A stretch of 64,000 nt of DNA, taken from CAWCPR01 sp963797475. GTDB taxonomy: Bacteria; Chloroflexota; Anaerolineae; Anaerolineales; UBA4823. Made by a program: the position numbers and the translations under genes. The notes under the pieces are model-generated. The model was not told the DNA's origin. It worked only from the letters and a program-made list of their open reading frames with translations, and did no database searches. The stretch lies in contig CAWCPR010000012.1 of assembly GCA_963797475.1 (NCBI GenBank), forward strand, positions 124,001-188,000. The letters are read 5' to 3'. Below, in pieces: positions 16,124 through 25,383 of this stretch; positions within the stretch are counted from its first letter, which is position 1; each line of letters opens with the position of its first letter.

Positions 16124-17255
16124 ATGATCGATCTCGTTCAGCGCAGCGTCGAAATTATCCGGGCGAACCAGGCCGCAAGCGGCGCCTATGTCGCCAGTCC
16201 CAACTTTCCCGCCTACCGCTACTGCTGGTTCCGGGACGGCGCTTACATCGCCTACGCCATGGACCGGGTGGGCGAGCACGACAGCGCCCGGCGCTTCCAC
16301 GAATGGGCCGCCAGCGTGATCAACGCCCGCCAGGCCGTCACCGGGCGAGCGATCGACAAGGCCCAGCGCGGCCAGCCCCTGTCCGCGGCGGACACCCTGC
16401 ACACCCGCTACAGGCTGGACGGCCAGGATGGACTCGAGGAAGAATGGCCCAACTTCCAGTTGGACGGCTTCGGCACCTGGCTCTGGTCGTTGGGGGAGCA
16501 CCAGCGCCTGACCGGGAGGCTGCTGCCGCCCGCCTGGCTGAATGCAGCCAGGTTGGCAGCCGAATACTTGAGCGCCCTATGGCGTTTGCCCTGCTTCGAC
16601 TGCTGGGAGGAATTCCCGGAGCTGGTGCATACCTCCACTCTGGCGGCAATTTACGGCGGCCTGCAGGCCGAGGCCGGCTTCAATTCCGGGAACCACGCTG
16701 CCGTTCTAAGCGCTATCCGGGCCTATCTCAGCCAGCATGCCGTGCTGGATGGCCATTTCGTCAAGGCCTCCGGGCGGCGGGATGTGGACGCCAGCCTGAT
16801 TTCTCTGGCCACGCCTTACTGGGTGGTGCAGCCCCAGGACGAGCGCATGCGCAGCACCATCGCCTGCATCGAGCGGGACCTGCGCCAGGATGGCGAGCGC
16901 CAGGGGGCGGGCGCCAGGGGGCGGGCGCCAGGGGGGCGTGCACCAGGGGGGCGTGCACCGCTATCCCGGCGACACTTATTACGGAGGCGGCGAATGGCTG
17001 CTGCTCACCGCCTGGCTGGGCTGGTATTACGTCGAGGCCGGCGAACCCGCCCGGGCCGGCGACCTGTTGGCCTGGGTCGAAAGCCGGACAGACGACCGCG
17101 GGAGTATGCCCGAGCAGGCGCCCGAGGCGCTCATCCACCCGCCTTCCTACGAGACGTGGCTTGAGCGCTGGGGGCCGGTCGCCGACCCGCTGCTCTGGTC
17201 TCACGCCATGTACCTGATCCTGTGGCAGGCGTTGGACGGGGGTGGGCGGGGGTGA
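16124..17255 (+). pseudogene. GH15-family glucoamylase/glucodextranase, frameshifted at a G-rich minisatellite
   Basis: Starts at ATG 16124, 16 bases after the GH66 stop, with GGGGGATTGAG upstream. The (alpha/alpha)6 barrel reads well: YRYCWFRDGAYIAYAMDRVG, EEEWPNFQLDGFGTWLWSLG and FDCWEEFPELVHTSTLAAI (acid Glu in WEE). At about 16900 the frame changes; the true C-terminus continues as HRYPGDTYYGGGEWLLLTAW (base Glu in GGGEW) to TGA 17255. No signal peptide, so probably cytoplasmic, releasing glucose from imported isomalto-oligosaccharides. The break lies in tandem repeats whose first two units each have one G fewer than the last two; adding both restores the frame. Confidence 0.75.
16897..16954 (+). 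repeat. four tandem 14/15-bp G-rich repeats inside the GH15 gene
   Basis: Units GCGCCAGGGGGCGG (16897-16910 and 16911-16924, five Gs in the run) are followed by GCGCCAGGGGGGCGT (16925-16939) and GCACCAGGGGGGCGT (16940-16954), with six Gs. In the restored frame they encode repeated R/H-Q-G-G-G/V. Slippage here would switch the downstream catalytic domain on or off. Confidence 0.85.
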
Positions 17256-17368
17256 TTGGAGATTCGCAGGTCTTGATTTCCCGGGCATATGGGAATGCTT
17301 CGTCACCAGGTGTCCACATCGCCAGTCATTTATTCACCACTAACTTGGGTTGGTTGCTGCCAGCTTGG

Positions 17369-17665
17369 TCAGGGATTTTTCAGGCATTCGTCGTGGTTAT
17401 CCACATTGCGAAAAACGCAAATAACCTCTTCGCTGCCGGAAAGAGACTCATAATGGAATGTGAACCGGTACCGCCGGTTGATGTGACCTTCCCACGGATG
17501 ATCTTTATCCGCAATATCCTCAAAACCTTTGATCTTTTTGATCCGTAAAGATGGATGCCCAGGGTTTTCAGCAAATAATGCAAAGGCTTTTAGCGCCTTC
17601 CTCTGCACGCCAGCAGGCAACTCCTGAAAGGCGCGCTTGAAGCGCTCACTACGACGTAAGATCAT
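17369..17665 (-). CDS. RelE/ParE-superfamily toxin
   Basis: 98 residues. The pattern RSERFKRAFQELPAGVQRKA, KKIKGFEDIADKDHPWEGHI then RYRFTFHYE and VICVFRNVDNHDECL matches the compact RelE/YafQ/HigB-like mRNA-interferase fold, including the basic core around KIK and RYR and the terminal histidine region. Translationally coupled to the upstream AbrB-type gene by a four-base overlap. Intact. It could be a ribosome-dependent RNase or a gyrase-type ParE; sequence alone does not decide. Confidence 0.75.
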   Translation of the reverse strand: MILRRSERFKRAFQELPAGVQRKALKAFALFAENPGHPSLRIKKIKGFEDIADKDHPWEGHINRRYRFTFHYESLSGSEEVICVFRNVDNHDECLKNP

Positions 17666-17946
17666 TCTTTTGATTCCATCTCTCGAATCATTTCATCCAT
17701 GCTGGCAAATTGCTTGTAACGCCCGGCGCGCAGGTCTTCCTCAGCTTCGCGCTCGCCCTGCTGCCAGCGTTCCGTCCAAAAGTATGCCTGAGAACGATCG
17801 ATGGCGATCTTCGGCACCAATCGCAGGGAACCGTCCTCTTCGACGAGCACTTCCAGCAAATCGCCTTCCTTTAAATGTGCCTGGCGGCGAACTGAGGTTG
17901 GCAGGGTAATCTGTCCATTACTGCGGATCTGAAGTACAGTGGACAT
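17662..17946 (-). CDS. AbrB/MazE-type antitoxin
   Basis: 94 residues starting after AGGAGGAAAC. The first 47 residues form a swapped-hairpin AbrB DNA-binding domain (VLQIRSNGQITLPTSVRRQA then LKEGDLLEVLVEEDGSLRL). The C-terminal tail (EREAEEDLRAGRYKQF, ASMDEMIREMES) is acidic and would neutralise the toxin. First gene of the pair and likely autorepressor. Confidence 0.8.
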   Translation of the reverse strand: MSTVLQIRSNGQITLPTSVRRQAHLKEGDLLEVLVEEDGSLRLVPKIAIDRSQAYFWTERWQQGEREAEEDLRAGRYKQFASMDEMIREMESKE

Positions 17947-17985
17947 GTTTCCTCCTGAATTATCAGATATAAAACTTTAATAATT

Positions 17986-18014
17986 ATGATATCTCAAAAT
18001 TCTGAAATTGTCAA
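17986..18014 (-). promoter_or_regulatory. promoter of the AbrB/RelE-type module
   Basis: Minus strand: TTGACA (complement 18009-18014), 17-base spacer, TATCAT (complement 17986-17991), followed by an AT-rich tract with repeated GATA-containing half-sites before the ribosome site. The ISAs1-type element ends 20 bases further upstream at 18035, leaving the promoter intact. Confidence 0.65.
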
Positions 18015-18034
18015 TGTAAATCTCTGATAAGCCT

Positions 18035-19282
18035 AGGTGAACGCATCTAAAATTCTGTAGACAAAAGCCGGCAACCTGGCTTATCATCCTCGGTCACATG
18101 ATCTAGGAGGCTCAGCGATGAAAAACGAAGTACTGCCGGCTATTGAAAACCATTTTGGTGACCTAACCGATCCCCGGATTGATCGCACCAAGTTGCATAA
18201 GTTGCTGGATATACTGGTGATTGCCATCTGTGCGGTGATCGCTGGAGCGGATAATTGGGAAGATATCGAGGAGTTTGGGAAAGCCCGGCTTGAATGGTTT
18301 CAGACGTTTCTGGAGTTGGCCAACGGCATCCCTTCGCACGACACGTTTACGCGGGTGTTTGCCCGCCTGGACCCGGAGCAGTTCCAAGCCTGCTTTATGC
18401 GCTGGATGAATGCGGTCAGTCAGGTGATTGGCGGTCAGGTGATTGCGATCGATGGGAAAGTGCTGCGGCGTTCGCATGACAAGGGGATCGGCAAAGCGGC
18501 CATCGACATGGTCAGTGCCTGGGCCAGCGCCAATCGGCTGGTCCTTGGACAGGTGAAAGTCGATGAGAAGTCCAACGAGATCACGGCCATCCCACAACTC
18601 TTGCAGGCATTGGAAGTTGCCGGATGCATCGTCACCATCGATGCCATGGGCTGCCAGACCGACATCGCTGAGCAGATCATCGACCGAGAAGCGGAATATG
18701 TGCTGGCGCTGAAAGAAAATCAGGGTCATCTGTATGAAGATGTCGAACACCTGTTTGCCGATCTGGAAGACAGCCAGTACAAGGCCTACGACTTCGATTA
18801 TGAGAAAACGGTCAATAAAGATCATGGGCGCATTGAGATCCGCGAATGCTGGACGATTTCAGACCTGGAAATCCTGCGGCACTTACGGGGCTTTGCCAAT
18901 TGGAAGAACCTGGCGACCGTGTCTCGCATCCGATCTCAGCGCTGGATCGGGAAGAAAAGAGCTGTGAAGATCGCTATCATATCGCCAGTATCGTCGGAGC
19001 CAAACGCATCCTGTCGGCCGTGCGTTCCCATTGGGGCATTGAGAATGAGTTGCACTGGAGCCTGGATTTGGCTTTTGACGAAGACCGCTGTCGGATCCGT
19101 AAGGAGCATGGCCCAGAAAACTTCGCTGTGCTGCGTCATATTGCCCTGAATTTGCTCAAGCAGGAGAAAACCTGCAAACGGGGCATGAAGGGCAAACGTC
19201 TCCTGGCTGGCTGGAACCAAGACTACCTCCTCAAGGTTCTGGCCGGTTTCGTACAGATGGGAAATTAAGATGCGTTTGCCCT
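18035..19282 (+). mobile_element. ISAs1-family insertion sequence with terminal inverted repeats
   Basis: Left end AGGTGAACGCATCTAAAATT (18035-18054) is an imperfect inverted match to the right end at 19262-19282, whose complement begins AGGGCAAACGCATCTTAAT. The element is about 1.25 kb and carries a single transposase gene. No convincing target duplication flanks it, so it may be old or rearranged. Confidence 0.75.
18118..19268 (+). pseudogene. ISAs1-family transposase, one-base frameshift
   Basis: ATG 18118 opens the frame (RBS CTAGGAGG). N-terminal HFGDLTDPRIDRTKLHKLLD and a DDE core: D in VIAIDGKVLRRS, D in VTIDAMGCQTDIA, and E in RSHWGIENELHW. The frame breaks near 18955 (WIGKK in one frame, EEKSCEDRYHIASIVGAKR in the next), so a base is missing in a purine run. 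The C-terminus ends at TAA 19266-19268. Otherwise full length for the family (about 380 residues). Confidence 0.85.
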
Positions 19283-19556
19283 GCTGAGGTCAGCGGTGAC
19301 GAATTGATTTTAATTGGACTTGTGCAGAATGGGTAAAGAGGCTCCGTTGGGGCCAGGGAACGGTATTTCTACACAAATTTTGGGCAGCAGCAAAGCTTCG
19401 CCAGCCCACAAACGTGGCATAATTAGCACGGCCTCGTCAGTTGATTTCCAAAAGAGAGGACAACTGGGGCACAGCGGGTCGGCTGGGTAGGGTTCCATCG
19501 GACCGGGGCCGTAACGGTCGTCAGGCGCTCCTGCCCGGTCGATCCGCTCATTTGGA
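19283..19556. other. intergenic stretch between two insertion sequences
   Basis: No credible gene. A minus-strand frame of 62 codons (19310-19498) contains a CPSCPLFW segment but has no ribosome site and no recognised family. The region likely includes the end of the IS4-type element that follows; its inverted repeats could not be identified. Confidence 0.4.
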
Positions 19557-20957
19557 TCAAGAGCTATCCAAACGGATCTGGAAACGACCTTCCGCCAGGC
19601 GCAAGAAGTCAGCGGCCGTTAGGGACAGGTTGCGCCAGGCTTCGAGCAGGCGGAAAGCCAGGTTCTTGGCAGTGCGCAGGCCATCGGGGAACATCTGACG
19701 GAGCAAACTGCCTTTCTGCATGAGCTGGAAGATGAGATGAGCCAGTTGCAGGAGCAGGTAGAAGACTTTGGGGGCGGTGGGGTCCTGGCTGTAGGGGTGC
19801 TCCAGTTTCAAGTCGCTGTTCTTCTGGACGTTGAAGCCTTCGTTCTCGATCTTCCAGCGCAGGCGACCACCCTGATTGGCCAGGCGGTCTACATTGTGCG
19901 ATGTTAGGCTGAAGTTGGTAATCCACTTGTAGCGGATGGCGCTCGCCTGCCCCCGGGGATTGGTGCGGGTTTCCTGGCACTCGATCATGTTGAGTGCGTG
20001 CACCCGTTTTTGGCTATCGGTGTAGCGCAAGCCTTCCGCCCAGCGGTAGTCTTGCTGGACCCATTCCGCCCGCTTTTGCACATTGACATCGCTGAAACAA
20101 ACCTGCTTGCGCTGCTGGAGCAGGTGGGGGAGCACGGCGGCAAAACTGCGATGCAGTTGGGGCAGGTCGTCTTCGCGCAGCACGACCAGGTACTTCCAGT
20201 CATAGTCCAAGCACAGCTGGAAAGTCGGTCTGCCAGCATACAGCCCATCCAGGAGCAGACAAAGCGGCAGGCGCGGGAAACGGGCCTTGAGCCGTCGAGC
20301 CAGGCGGTAGAAAGCTTTCAATTCACAGTCTTGCTTATCGGCCGAGAGATCGGCGTTCTCGATAAACTCAGTCATCAGGGAGAAGGCAAATCCGCCCTCG
20401 GTCACCAACTTGGCTTCCAGCACGGGATGATAGTAGATCGTGGCTCCATTTTGGAAGGTCTTGGTCAGGCAATGCGGGCAGTGACGTTCTCGAAATGTCA
20501 GTACCCCGGTGCCGTCAATGGCCACCAGAGAGTACAAGCCTAACAGCCGGTGGCGGGCCAGCACTTTCTTGCGGATCAGGATCTCCAGACTGCGGCAGAC
20601 CACTTCCTGAACTTCTTCCGCCACCAGACGTCGAAAGGTATGGTTGAGCGTATCCCCATGCGGAATGCTCTCCACCCCGAACCAGGCGCCAAACTTGGCT
20701 GCGGCGGGACCGTTGCCCCGCAGGCGATCGTTCAGTCCACGCCGCGAGCCCAGTCGGCAAACGAAGAGGAAGGTGCCGGTAAAGAGCAGTCCGGGGAGCG
20801 AATAAAGAATCAGATTGGGATTGCGGGGGTCTTTTACCCCGCAGAAAACCGTCGGCCAGTTCCCCCAATAATGCCGGACGGTACCGCTAAACGCTCGTAA
20901 GAGCGCTTTTTGCTCTCGCTCCTGACGGCGAGGGTCAGCTTGGACAGACTTGGGCAT
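19557..20957 (-). CDS. DDE transposase (IS4 superfamily)
   Basis: About 466 residues from ATG 20957, placed three bases after GGAGGAG; a TTG lies 12 bases upstream. Intact frame. Candidate catalytic residues: D in LVAIDGTGVLTF, D in LLLDGLYAGRPTF, and E in RLRWKIENEGFNVQKN. The zinc-like CPHC motif after the first Asp is notable. Subfamily not certain (IS4, ISH or ISNCY group). It is the only apparently intact transposase in the island. Confidence 0.75.
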   Translation of the reverse strand: MPKSVQADPRRQEREQKALLRAFSGTVRHYWGNWPTVFCGVKDPRNPNLILYSLPGLLFTGTFLFVCRLGSRRGLNDRLRGNGPAAAKFGAWFGVESIPHGDTLNHTFRRLVAEEVQEVVCRSLEILIRKKVLARHRLLGLYSLVAIDGTGVLTFRERHCPHCLTKTFQNGATIYYHPVLEAKLVTEGGFAFSLMTEFIENADLSADKQDCELKAFYRLARRLKARFPRLPLCLLLDGLYAGRPTFQLCLDYDWKYLVVLREDDLPQLHRSFAAVLPHLLQQRKQVCFSDVNVQKRAEWVQQDYRWAEGLRYTDSQKRVHALNMIECQETRTNPRGQASAIRYKWITNFSLTSHNVDRLANQGGRLRWKIENEGFNVQKNSDLKLEHPYSQDPTAPKVFYLLLQLAHLIFQLMQKGSLLRQMFPDGLRTAKNLAFRLLEAWRNLSLTAADFLRLAEGRFQIRLDSS

Positions 20958-21102
20958 GCTCTCCTCCAAGAAGGTGAACTGTGAAACATGCCCAGAAGAT
21001 ACCCTTAAACTTCAGATTTGTCGCAAGATCGCGAAAAATCGCCGGGCTGACAAACAACCTCAGGAGCGCTAATAATGAAGAAGCTGCCTAATTTGTGCGA
21101 AA

Positions 21103-21510
21103 AATCAGTGGTTCGTCACCGCTGTGGATGGGCAATTGAACATCTGGCGGCGCATGGTGCAATGCAGCCAAACGATGGTCAAGGCCCTGATCCAGAAGAC
21201 CCAGGGCGTAGGCGGGATCAATACCGCTTTCATCGAGCGGTTCAATGCCACCTTTCGCGAGTGTCTGAATTGCCTGGTCCGGCGAACGCGTACCCTGGCT
21301 CGCAAAGTCCAAACCCTGGAAACTAGCATGTATGTGGTTGGCTGCCTGTACAATTTCTGTCATCCGCACCATAGCCTGCGCCTCAAGTTATCTGTCGGCC
21401 GTTTCGGGCATCGTTGGGTTCAGCGTACGCCAGCCATTGCGGCCGGTTTGACGGATCATATCTGGACCCCGGCTGAATTGTTCAACTTCCGCATCCTGCC
21501 AACTCGTTAG
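21103..21510 (+). pseudogene. C-terminal fragment of a DDE transposase
   Basis: The frame from 21103 reads QWFVTAVDGQLNIWRRMVQC, GGINTAFIERFNATFRECL then LVRRTRTLARKVQTLE and ends at TAG 21508. 'FIERFNAT.R..L..L.RRTR.LA' is the C-terminal DDE region of a known transposase group, with E in IERFN. The N-terminal half is absent; a 5' ATG at 21075 belongs to another frame. Confidence 0.6.
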
Positions 21511-21603
21511 CAACCGCCCACTCAGCGCGGGCGTCGCTCGCTGGCTACTCAAAAACTCATTGCAGAGTGGTGTTCATGACCACGGTTAAGTGCAGCTATA
21601 CCT

Positions 21604-21819
21604 TTGCAGCAATCCGGTCGTTTTAATACAGGCGACCGCCTCTTTTCCAAAATAGGCATCTACGGCACGTACTATCATGAGGGCGCGCTGATCGAACGGA
21701 TCAGCATCGACAAAAAGTATGCCGTGACGGTCCTTACAGAATCCGGCGGCGGCACCGGATATAAAATTCTCCCGAATCTGATCCCATTTTTGGATGAGTT
21801 GGTTCAAAACAACCCTTAG
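21604..21819 (+). CDS. short hypothetical protein, possibly a remnant
   Basis: Up to 71 codons from a TTG at 21604. The sequence is protein-like (IGIYGTYYHEGALIERISID, then YAVTVLTESGGGTGYKILP) but no family is recognised and there is no ribosome site at the TTG. It may be the C-terminal part of a gene whose front was lost next to the transposase fragment. Confidence 0.3.
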   Translation: MQQSGRFNTGDRLFSKIGIYGTYYHEGALIERISIDKKYAVTVLTESGGGTGYKILPNLIPFLDELVQNNP

Positions 21820-21972
21820 ATGAAGTACCCACTCCCTCTGGATCGAGATATTGACTTCTCCAATGACGACAGGATTCACTTCCTGGCAAATCTCGTCCGC
21901 CTGAGAGCGATAAGAGAGTGATGTAAATACTCTCGCGAGGAACGCGCGCCGGAGACACGCGGTTCAGTAATC

Positions 21973-22980
21973 TCATGATCGTGGATCGGGCTTGGGGGAA
22001 AGCTCACCGGCAACGCGCCTCGTGCCTCCGGGATCTTTTATTACTCTTCGCGCCGCGCTTAAATCCAGTTCGCCCCTTCTGGCCAGATGCAGCAATGGCG
22101 CTAACGGCGTATCCCCAATCTCGGCTGCATAGGTTTTGGCTTGCTGGCGAGGCGTCTGTTCGGCAAAGCCAGGCTGCTCCCGCAAAGAAGCCAACACGCG
22201 CGCATTTTCCCGGAATGCAAAATCCACAATCTTTTGCAGGGCTTTTTCGCTCTCCTCATCCCAGGCCTCGATTTTGGAAATCCGCCTGGTTGGCGGCGCG
22301 GTTGGTTTTAACCGGTGATATTGCTGGCGCATCAACGACCAATGATTGCCCCGGCTGGGCGTCGGAACGATCTGAAAGCCAGGCAGGATTAAACCGGTGA
22401 GGGTCTTGCCAAGCACGCAACTTGTGTCCAGGCCAAACGCCCGATCCTGGTGAACGAAAGGCTGCCCGTTTTCTAAATGGTCGTGGTGGCCAAAGAGCAC
22501 CGGCTTGTCGCGATCGTAAAGCTCATACCAGGGGCAGCTGTACCGTGCGTTCAGATAATGTTCCCCGCCCATCGTTCCGCACAGGACCGTCGGCAATTGC
22601 CGGGCGAGCGAAACGCCCGGTTCCAGATACCTATGAACCAGGATGGCTTCAGGCAGCTCCAGGTAAGTGGGAAAGGTATCCATGAACGCCACCGCTTGTG
22701 GGTATGCTGCCCCAAACTGGAGTTTGGAGATCAACTGCGAAAGCGCCGGCTTGATCTCGAGGCGAAACGAACGGATATGCTTCCGTTCGTGGTTGCCCAT
22801 CAGGGAACGTGCGTTGGCCTGTCGACGGAAGAAATCCAGGACTTCAGGCGTTTCCGGACCGCGGTCCACGATATCTCCGAGGGCGATGATGGCGTCGCCT
22901 GAGGCCAGCCCGGCTCTTGCCAGCAGGTCGTTTAATTCCACAAAGCAGCCATGGATATCGCCAATGACCAATGTTCTCAT
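21973..22980 (-). CDS. PPP-family metallophosphoesterase
   Basis: 335 residues. All three metal-site signatures of PPP phosphatases are near the N-terminus: LVIGDIHGC (7-11), ALGDIVDRGPE (about 35) and SLMGNHERK (about 62). Further histidines (ILVHRYLEPG and LFGHHDHLE) complete the dinuclear site. The last 130 residues, rich in Arg/Glu, are outside the usual bacterial domain. Such enzymes act as Ser/Thr or Tyr phosphatases, or as nucleotide hydrolases. Divergent from the aminotransferase gene, with 74 bases between starts. Substrate unknown. Confidence 0.8.
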   Translation of the reverse strand: MRTLVIGDIHGCFVELNDLLARAGLASGDAIIALGDIVDRGPETPEVLDFFRRQANARSLMGNHERKHIRSFRLEIKPALSQLISKLQFGAAYPQAVAFMDTFPTYLELPEAILVHRYLEPGVSLARQLPTVLCGTMGGEHYLNARYSCPWYELYDRDKPVLFGHHDHLENGQPFVHQDRAFGLDTSCVLGKTLTGLILPGFQIVPTPSRGNHWSLMRQQYHRLKPTAPPTRRISKIEAWDEESEKALQKIVDFAFRENARVLASLREQPGFAEQTPRQQAKTYAAEIGDTPLAPLLHLARRGELDLSAARRVIKDPGGTRRVAGELSPKPDPRS

Positions 22981-23054
22981 GGTCCCGATGATAACATGAC
23001 TCTGTTGACTGCTGGCAGCGGAAACCGGGGCGTCCTGAAGTAAAATAGACCATT

Positions 23055-24173
23055 ATGGAAATCACGCCCTTCCAGTTGGAACGCTATTTCGCCAGCTACG
23101 AGTTTTCTGCACGCTACCTGCTGTCCAGCTCGGACTGTGAAGCCCTGTCGATGGCGGATCTGCTGGCGCTGGCCGATGTTGAGCTCATGGAGCTGTGGCA
23201 AGGGCTAAAATTGGGCTACACCGAGAGCCAGGGTCACCCGCTTTTGCGGGAGGCGATTGCCGGGTTGTACCGGGGATACACGGCAAACGATGTCCTGGTT
23301 GCCGCGCCCGAGGAGGCGATCTTCCTGTTCATGCAGGCCATGCTGAGGGCAGCAGATCACGTGGTGTGCACCTTTCCGGGCTACCAGTCGCTGTATGAAG
23401 TGGCCCGCTCTTTGGGCTGCGAGGTTTCACTCTGGGAACCGCACGAGGAACAGGGTTGGCGCTTCGCCCTCGAGGACCTGGCCCGCCTGCTGCGCCCGGA
23501 CACCCGGCTGGTGGTGGTAAATTTTCCCCATAACCCCACCGGCTACCTGCCGCCGCTGGCGGACTTCCAGGCCCTGATCGACCTGCTGCGCGAAAATGGG
23601 ATTTGCTTGTTGTCAGACGAGATGTACCAATACCTGACGGCCGCGGACGGAGCCGGCCTGCCGGCAGCTTGCGAGCTGTACGAGCGCGCCGTATCCCTGT
23701 CGGGCCTGTCGAAATCCTTCGGGCTGCCCGGGCTGCGCATCGGCTGGCTGGCTTCGCGGGACCGGGGGCTGCTCGAGCGGGCCAGCCTGTTCAAGGATTA
23801 CACCACGATCTGCAGCTCGGCGCCCTCCGAGCTGCTGGCGATCATAGCCCTGCGTAGCCGGGAATCCATCCTGGACGGGCAACTGAGCCAGGTCCGGCGC
23901 AACCTGGGCGTATTGGACTCGTTCTTCGAGCGATACCGGGATTATTTCTCCTGGCACCGCCCGAAAGGGGGCTCGATCGGTTTTCCTCGCCTGCTGGCTG
24001 CGCCGGACAGCTTCGAATTCTGCGAGCGGCTCGTGTTGGAAGCGGGCATCATGCTGGTGCCCTCCCGCATTTTCCATTTTGGCGACCATCACGTCCGGAT
24101 CGGCTTCGGCCGCCAGGACCTGCCGCAGGTGGTGCAGCGGTTTGAGGGGTATTTGCAGGAGCGGTTTGGCTGA
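23055..24173 (+). CDS. PLP-dependent aminotransferase, class I/II
   Basis: 372 residues, fold type I. The Schiff-base lysine is K220 in SLSGLSKSFGLPGLRIGW; NFPHNPTGYLP (Asn for the PLP pyridine ring), DEMYQYL (Asp for PLP N1) and the C-terminal VRIGFGRQDL (Arg for the carboxylate) are all present. YTESQGHPLLREAI is the usual N-terminal motif. Substrate not predictable; sequence style is near capreomycidine-synthase/AspC-like aminotransferases. Followed 34 bases later by a UroD-like gene, perhaps co-transcribed. Confidence 0.85.
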   Translation: MEITPFQLERYFASYEFSARYLLSSSDCEALSMADLLALADVELMELWQGLKLGYTESQGHPLLREAIAGLYRGYTANDVLVAAPEEAIFLFMQAMLRAADHVVCTFPGYQSLYEVARSLGCEVSLWEPHEEQGWRFALEDLARLLRPDTRLVVVNFPHNPTGYLPPLADFQALIDLLRENGICLLSDEMYQYLTAADGAGLPAACELYERAVSLSGLSKSFGLPGLRIGWLASRDRGLLERASLFKDYTTICSSAPSELLAIIALRSRESILDGQLSQVRRNLGVLDSFFERYRDYFSWHRPKGGSIGFPRLLAAPDSFEFCERLVLEAGIMLVPSRIFHFGDHHVRIGFGRQDLPQVVQRFEGYLQERFG

Positions 24174-24207
24174 GCGCCTTGCGAGAACGCCAGCCACAGG
24201 AGAATCA

Positions 24208-25359
24208 GTGGGAACCGAACATTTTATGACGTCTCGTGAACGGCTGCGGGCTGTGCTTAACCACACCCCTGCAGACCGCCCACCGCTGGACATTGGGGGC
24301 AGTTATGCGACCGGAATCAACACGGCGGCGTACCGGAACCTGAAAACGCATCTGCAGCTCGACACACCCACAGAGCAGGCCAGCAAGCGCTCCGATATTG
24401 CCCGAGTGGAGGAAGCGATCCGAGCCCGGTTGGGGATCGACACATTTCCGCTGTTGCCGGGAGCTCCCGACGGATCGGTTCTGGAGCTGTCCGGCAGCAG
24501 TTACCGGGACGAGTGGCGCGTCGTTCGCAGCCGGGTGGAAGGAGGCCACTTTTACGTGACCCAGCCTCCGCTGGCGAATGCTACCCAGGGGGACCTGGGC
24601 CGCTTTCCCTGGCCCGACCCGGACGATCCAGGCTGGTCCAGGGGCCTGCTGGAGGAGGCTCACGGCATTCACCGAAATTGCGATTATGCGCTGGTGTTGA
24701 GCTTACCTGTGGGATTCGGCCACCAGAGCCAGTTTCTGCGCGGGTACGACCAGTGGCTGGTGGACTGCGCCCTGGACCCGGCGTTTGCCGGCCGGTTGAT
24801 GGATCATGTCATCGACATCCACATGCAGGTCGCAGCGAACCTGCTGGCCTTGCTCGGCGACCTGGTCGATGTCGTGCTCTATGCGGACGACATGGGCTTT
24901 CAAGATCGCCCGATCCTGTCGCCTGATATGTTCCGAAAGTTGATCAAGCCGCGCCAGATACGCTTCCTGGCGCACGTCAAAGCCAGGACTCCGGCGAAAG
25001 TGCTTTACCATACCTGCGGTTCGATCTACGCCTTAATCCCGGATTTCATCGAGGCCGGCGTCGATGTGCTCAACCCGGTCCAGACCAGCGCGGCAAAAAT
25101 GGATCCCGCCCAGTTGAAAAGGGAGTTCGGCCGCGATCTGGCCTTTTGGGGAGCGGTGGATACGCAGCGCCTGCTGCCTCAGGCGAGTCCGGATGAGGTG
25201 AAGGCCCGGGTGAGGGAGCTGGTCGAAGTGCTGGGCTCGGACGGGGGGTATGTCGTGTCCGCTGCCAATAATATCCAGGCGGATACACCTGCAGAGAACA
25301 TCCTTGCTATGGCAGCCGGAATTTACCCTTCAGAGCGGATGCCGGTATCGCCTGGATAG
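24208..25359 (+). CDS. uroporphyrinogen-decarboxylase-family methyltransferase
   Basis: 383 residues from GTG 24208, which has AGGAGA five bases upstream; the ATG at 24226 lacks a well placed site. RERLRAVLNHTPADRPPLDI is the family start. The H-x-C zinc motif typical of cobalamin-linked methyltransferases (MtaA/MtbA/CmuA group) appears as LYHTCGSIYAL, but the later Cys is replaced (VSAANNIQ). It lacks the usual heme-pathway neighbours, and no corrinoid protein gene lies nearby. A methyl-transfer role is more likely than heme synthesis. A second paralogue lies at 43450. Confidence 0.75.
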   Translation: MGTEHFMTSRERLRAVLNHTPADRPPLDIGGSYATGINTAAYRNLKTHLQLDTPTEQASKRSDIARVEEAIRARLGIDTFPLLPGAPDGSVLELSGSSYRDEWRVVRSRVEGGHFYVTQPPLANATQGDLGRFPWPDPDDPGWSRGLLEEAHGIHRNCDYALVLSLPVGFGHQSQFLRGYDQWLVDCALDPAFAGRLMDHVIDIHMQVAANLLALLGDLVDVVLYADDMGFQDRPILSPDMFRKLIKPRQIRFLAHVKARTPAKVLYHTCGSIYALIPDFIEAGVDVLNPVQTSAAKMDPAQLKREFGRDLAFWGAVDTQRLLPQASPDEVKARVRELVEVLGSDGGYVVSAANNIQADTPAENILAMAAGIYPSERMPVSPG

Positions 25360-25383
25360 CGCCGGCACGAAGGAAGGCGTCTC

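Noticed and set aside
16897..16954. Possible CRISPR-like repeats
   Set aside because: Units are 14-15 bp, directly tandem, without spacers, and inside a coding region.
19310..19498. Small minus-strand gene with a CPSC motif
   Set aside because: No ribosome site, no recognised family, and it lies between two insertion sequences; kept only as an intergenic note.
21075..21326. ATG-started plus-strand frame near a good ribosome site
   Set aside because: After about 13 codons it becomes an out-of-frame reading of the transposase fragment.
24208..25359. HemE uroporphyrinogen decarboxylase for heme synthesis
   Set aside because: The H-x-C motif and lack of heme-pathway neighbours fit the methyltransferase branch better.
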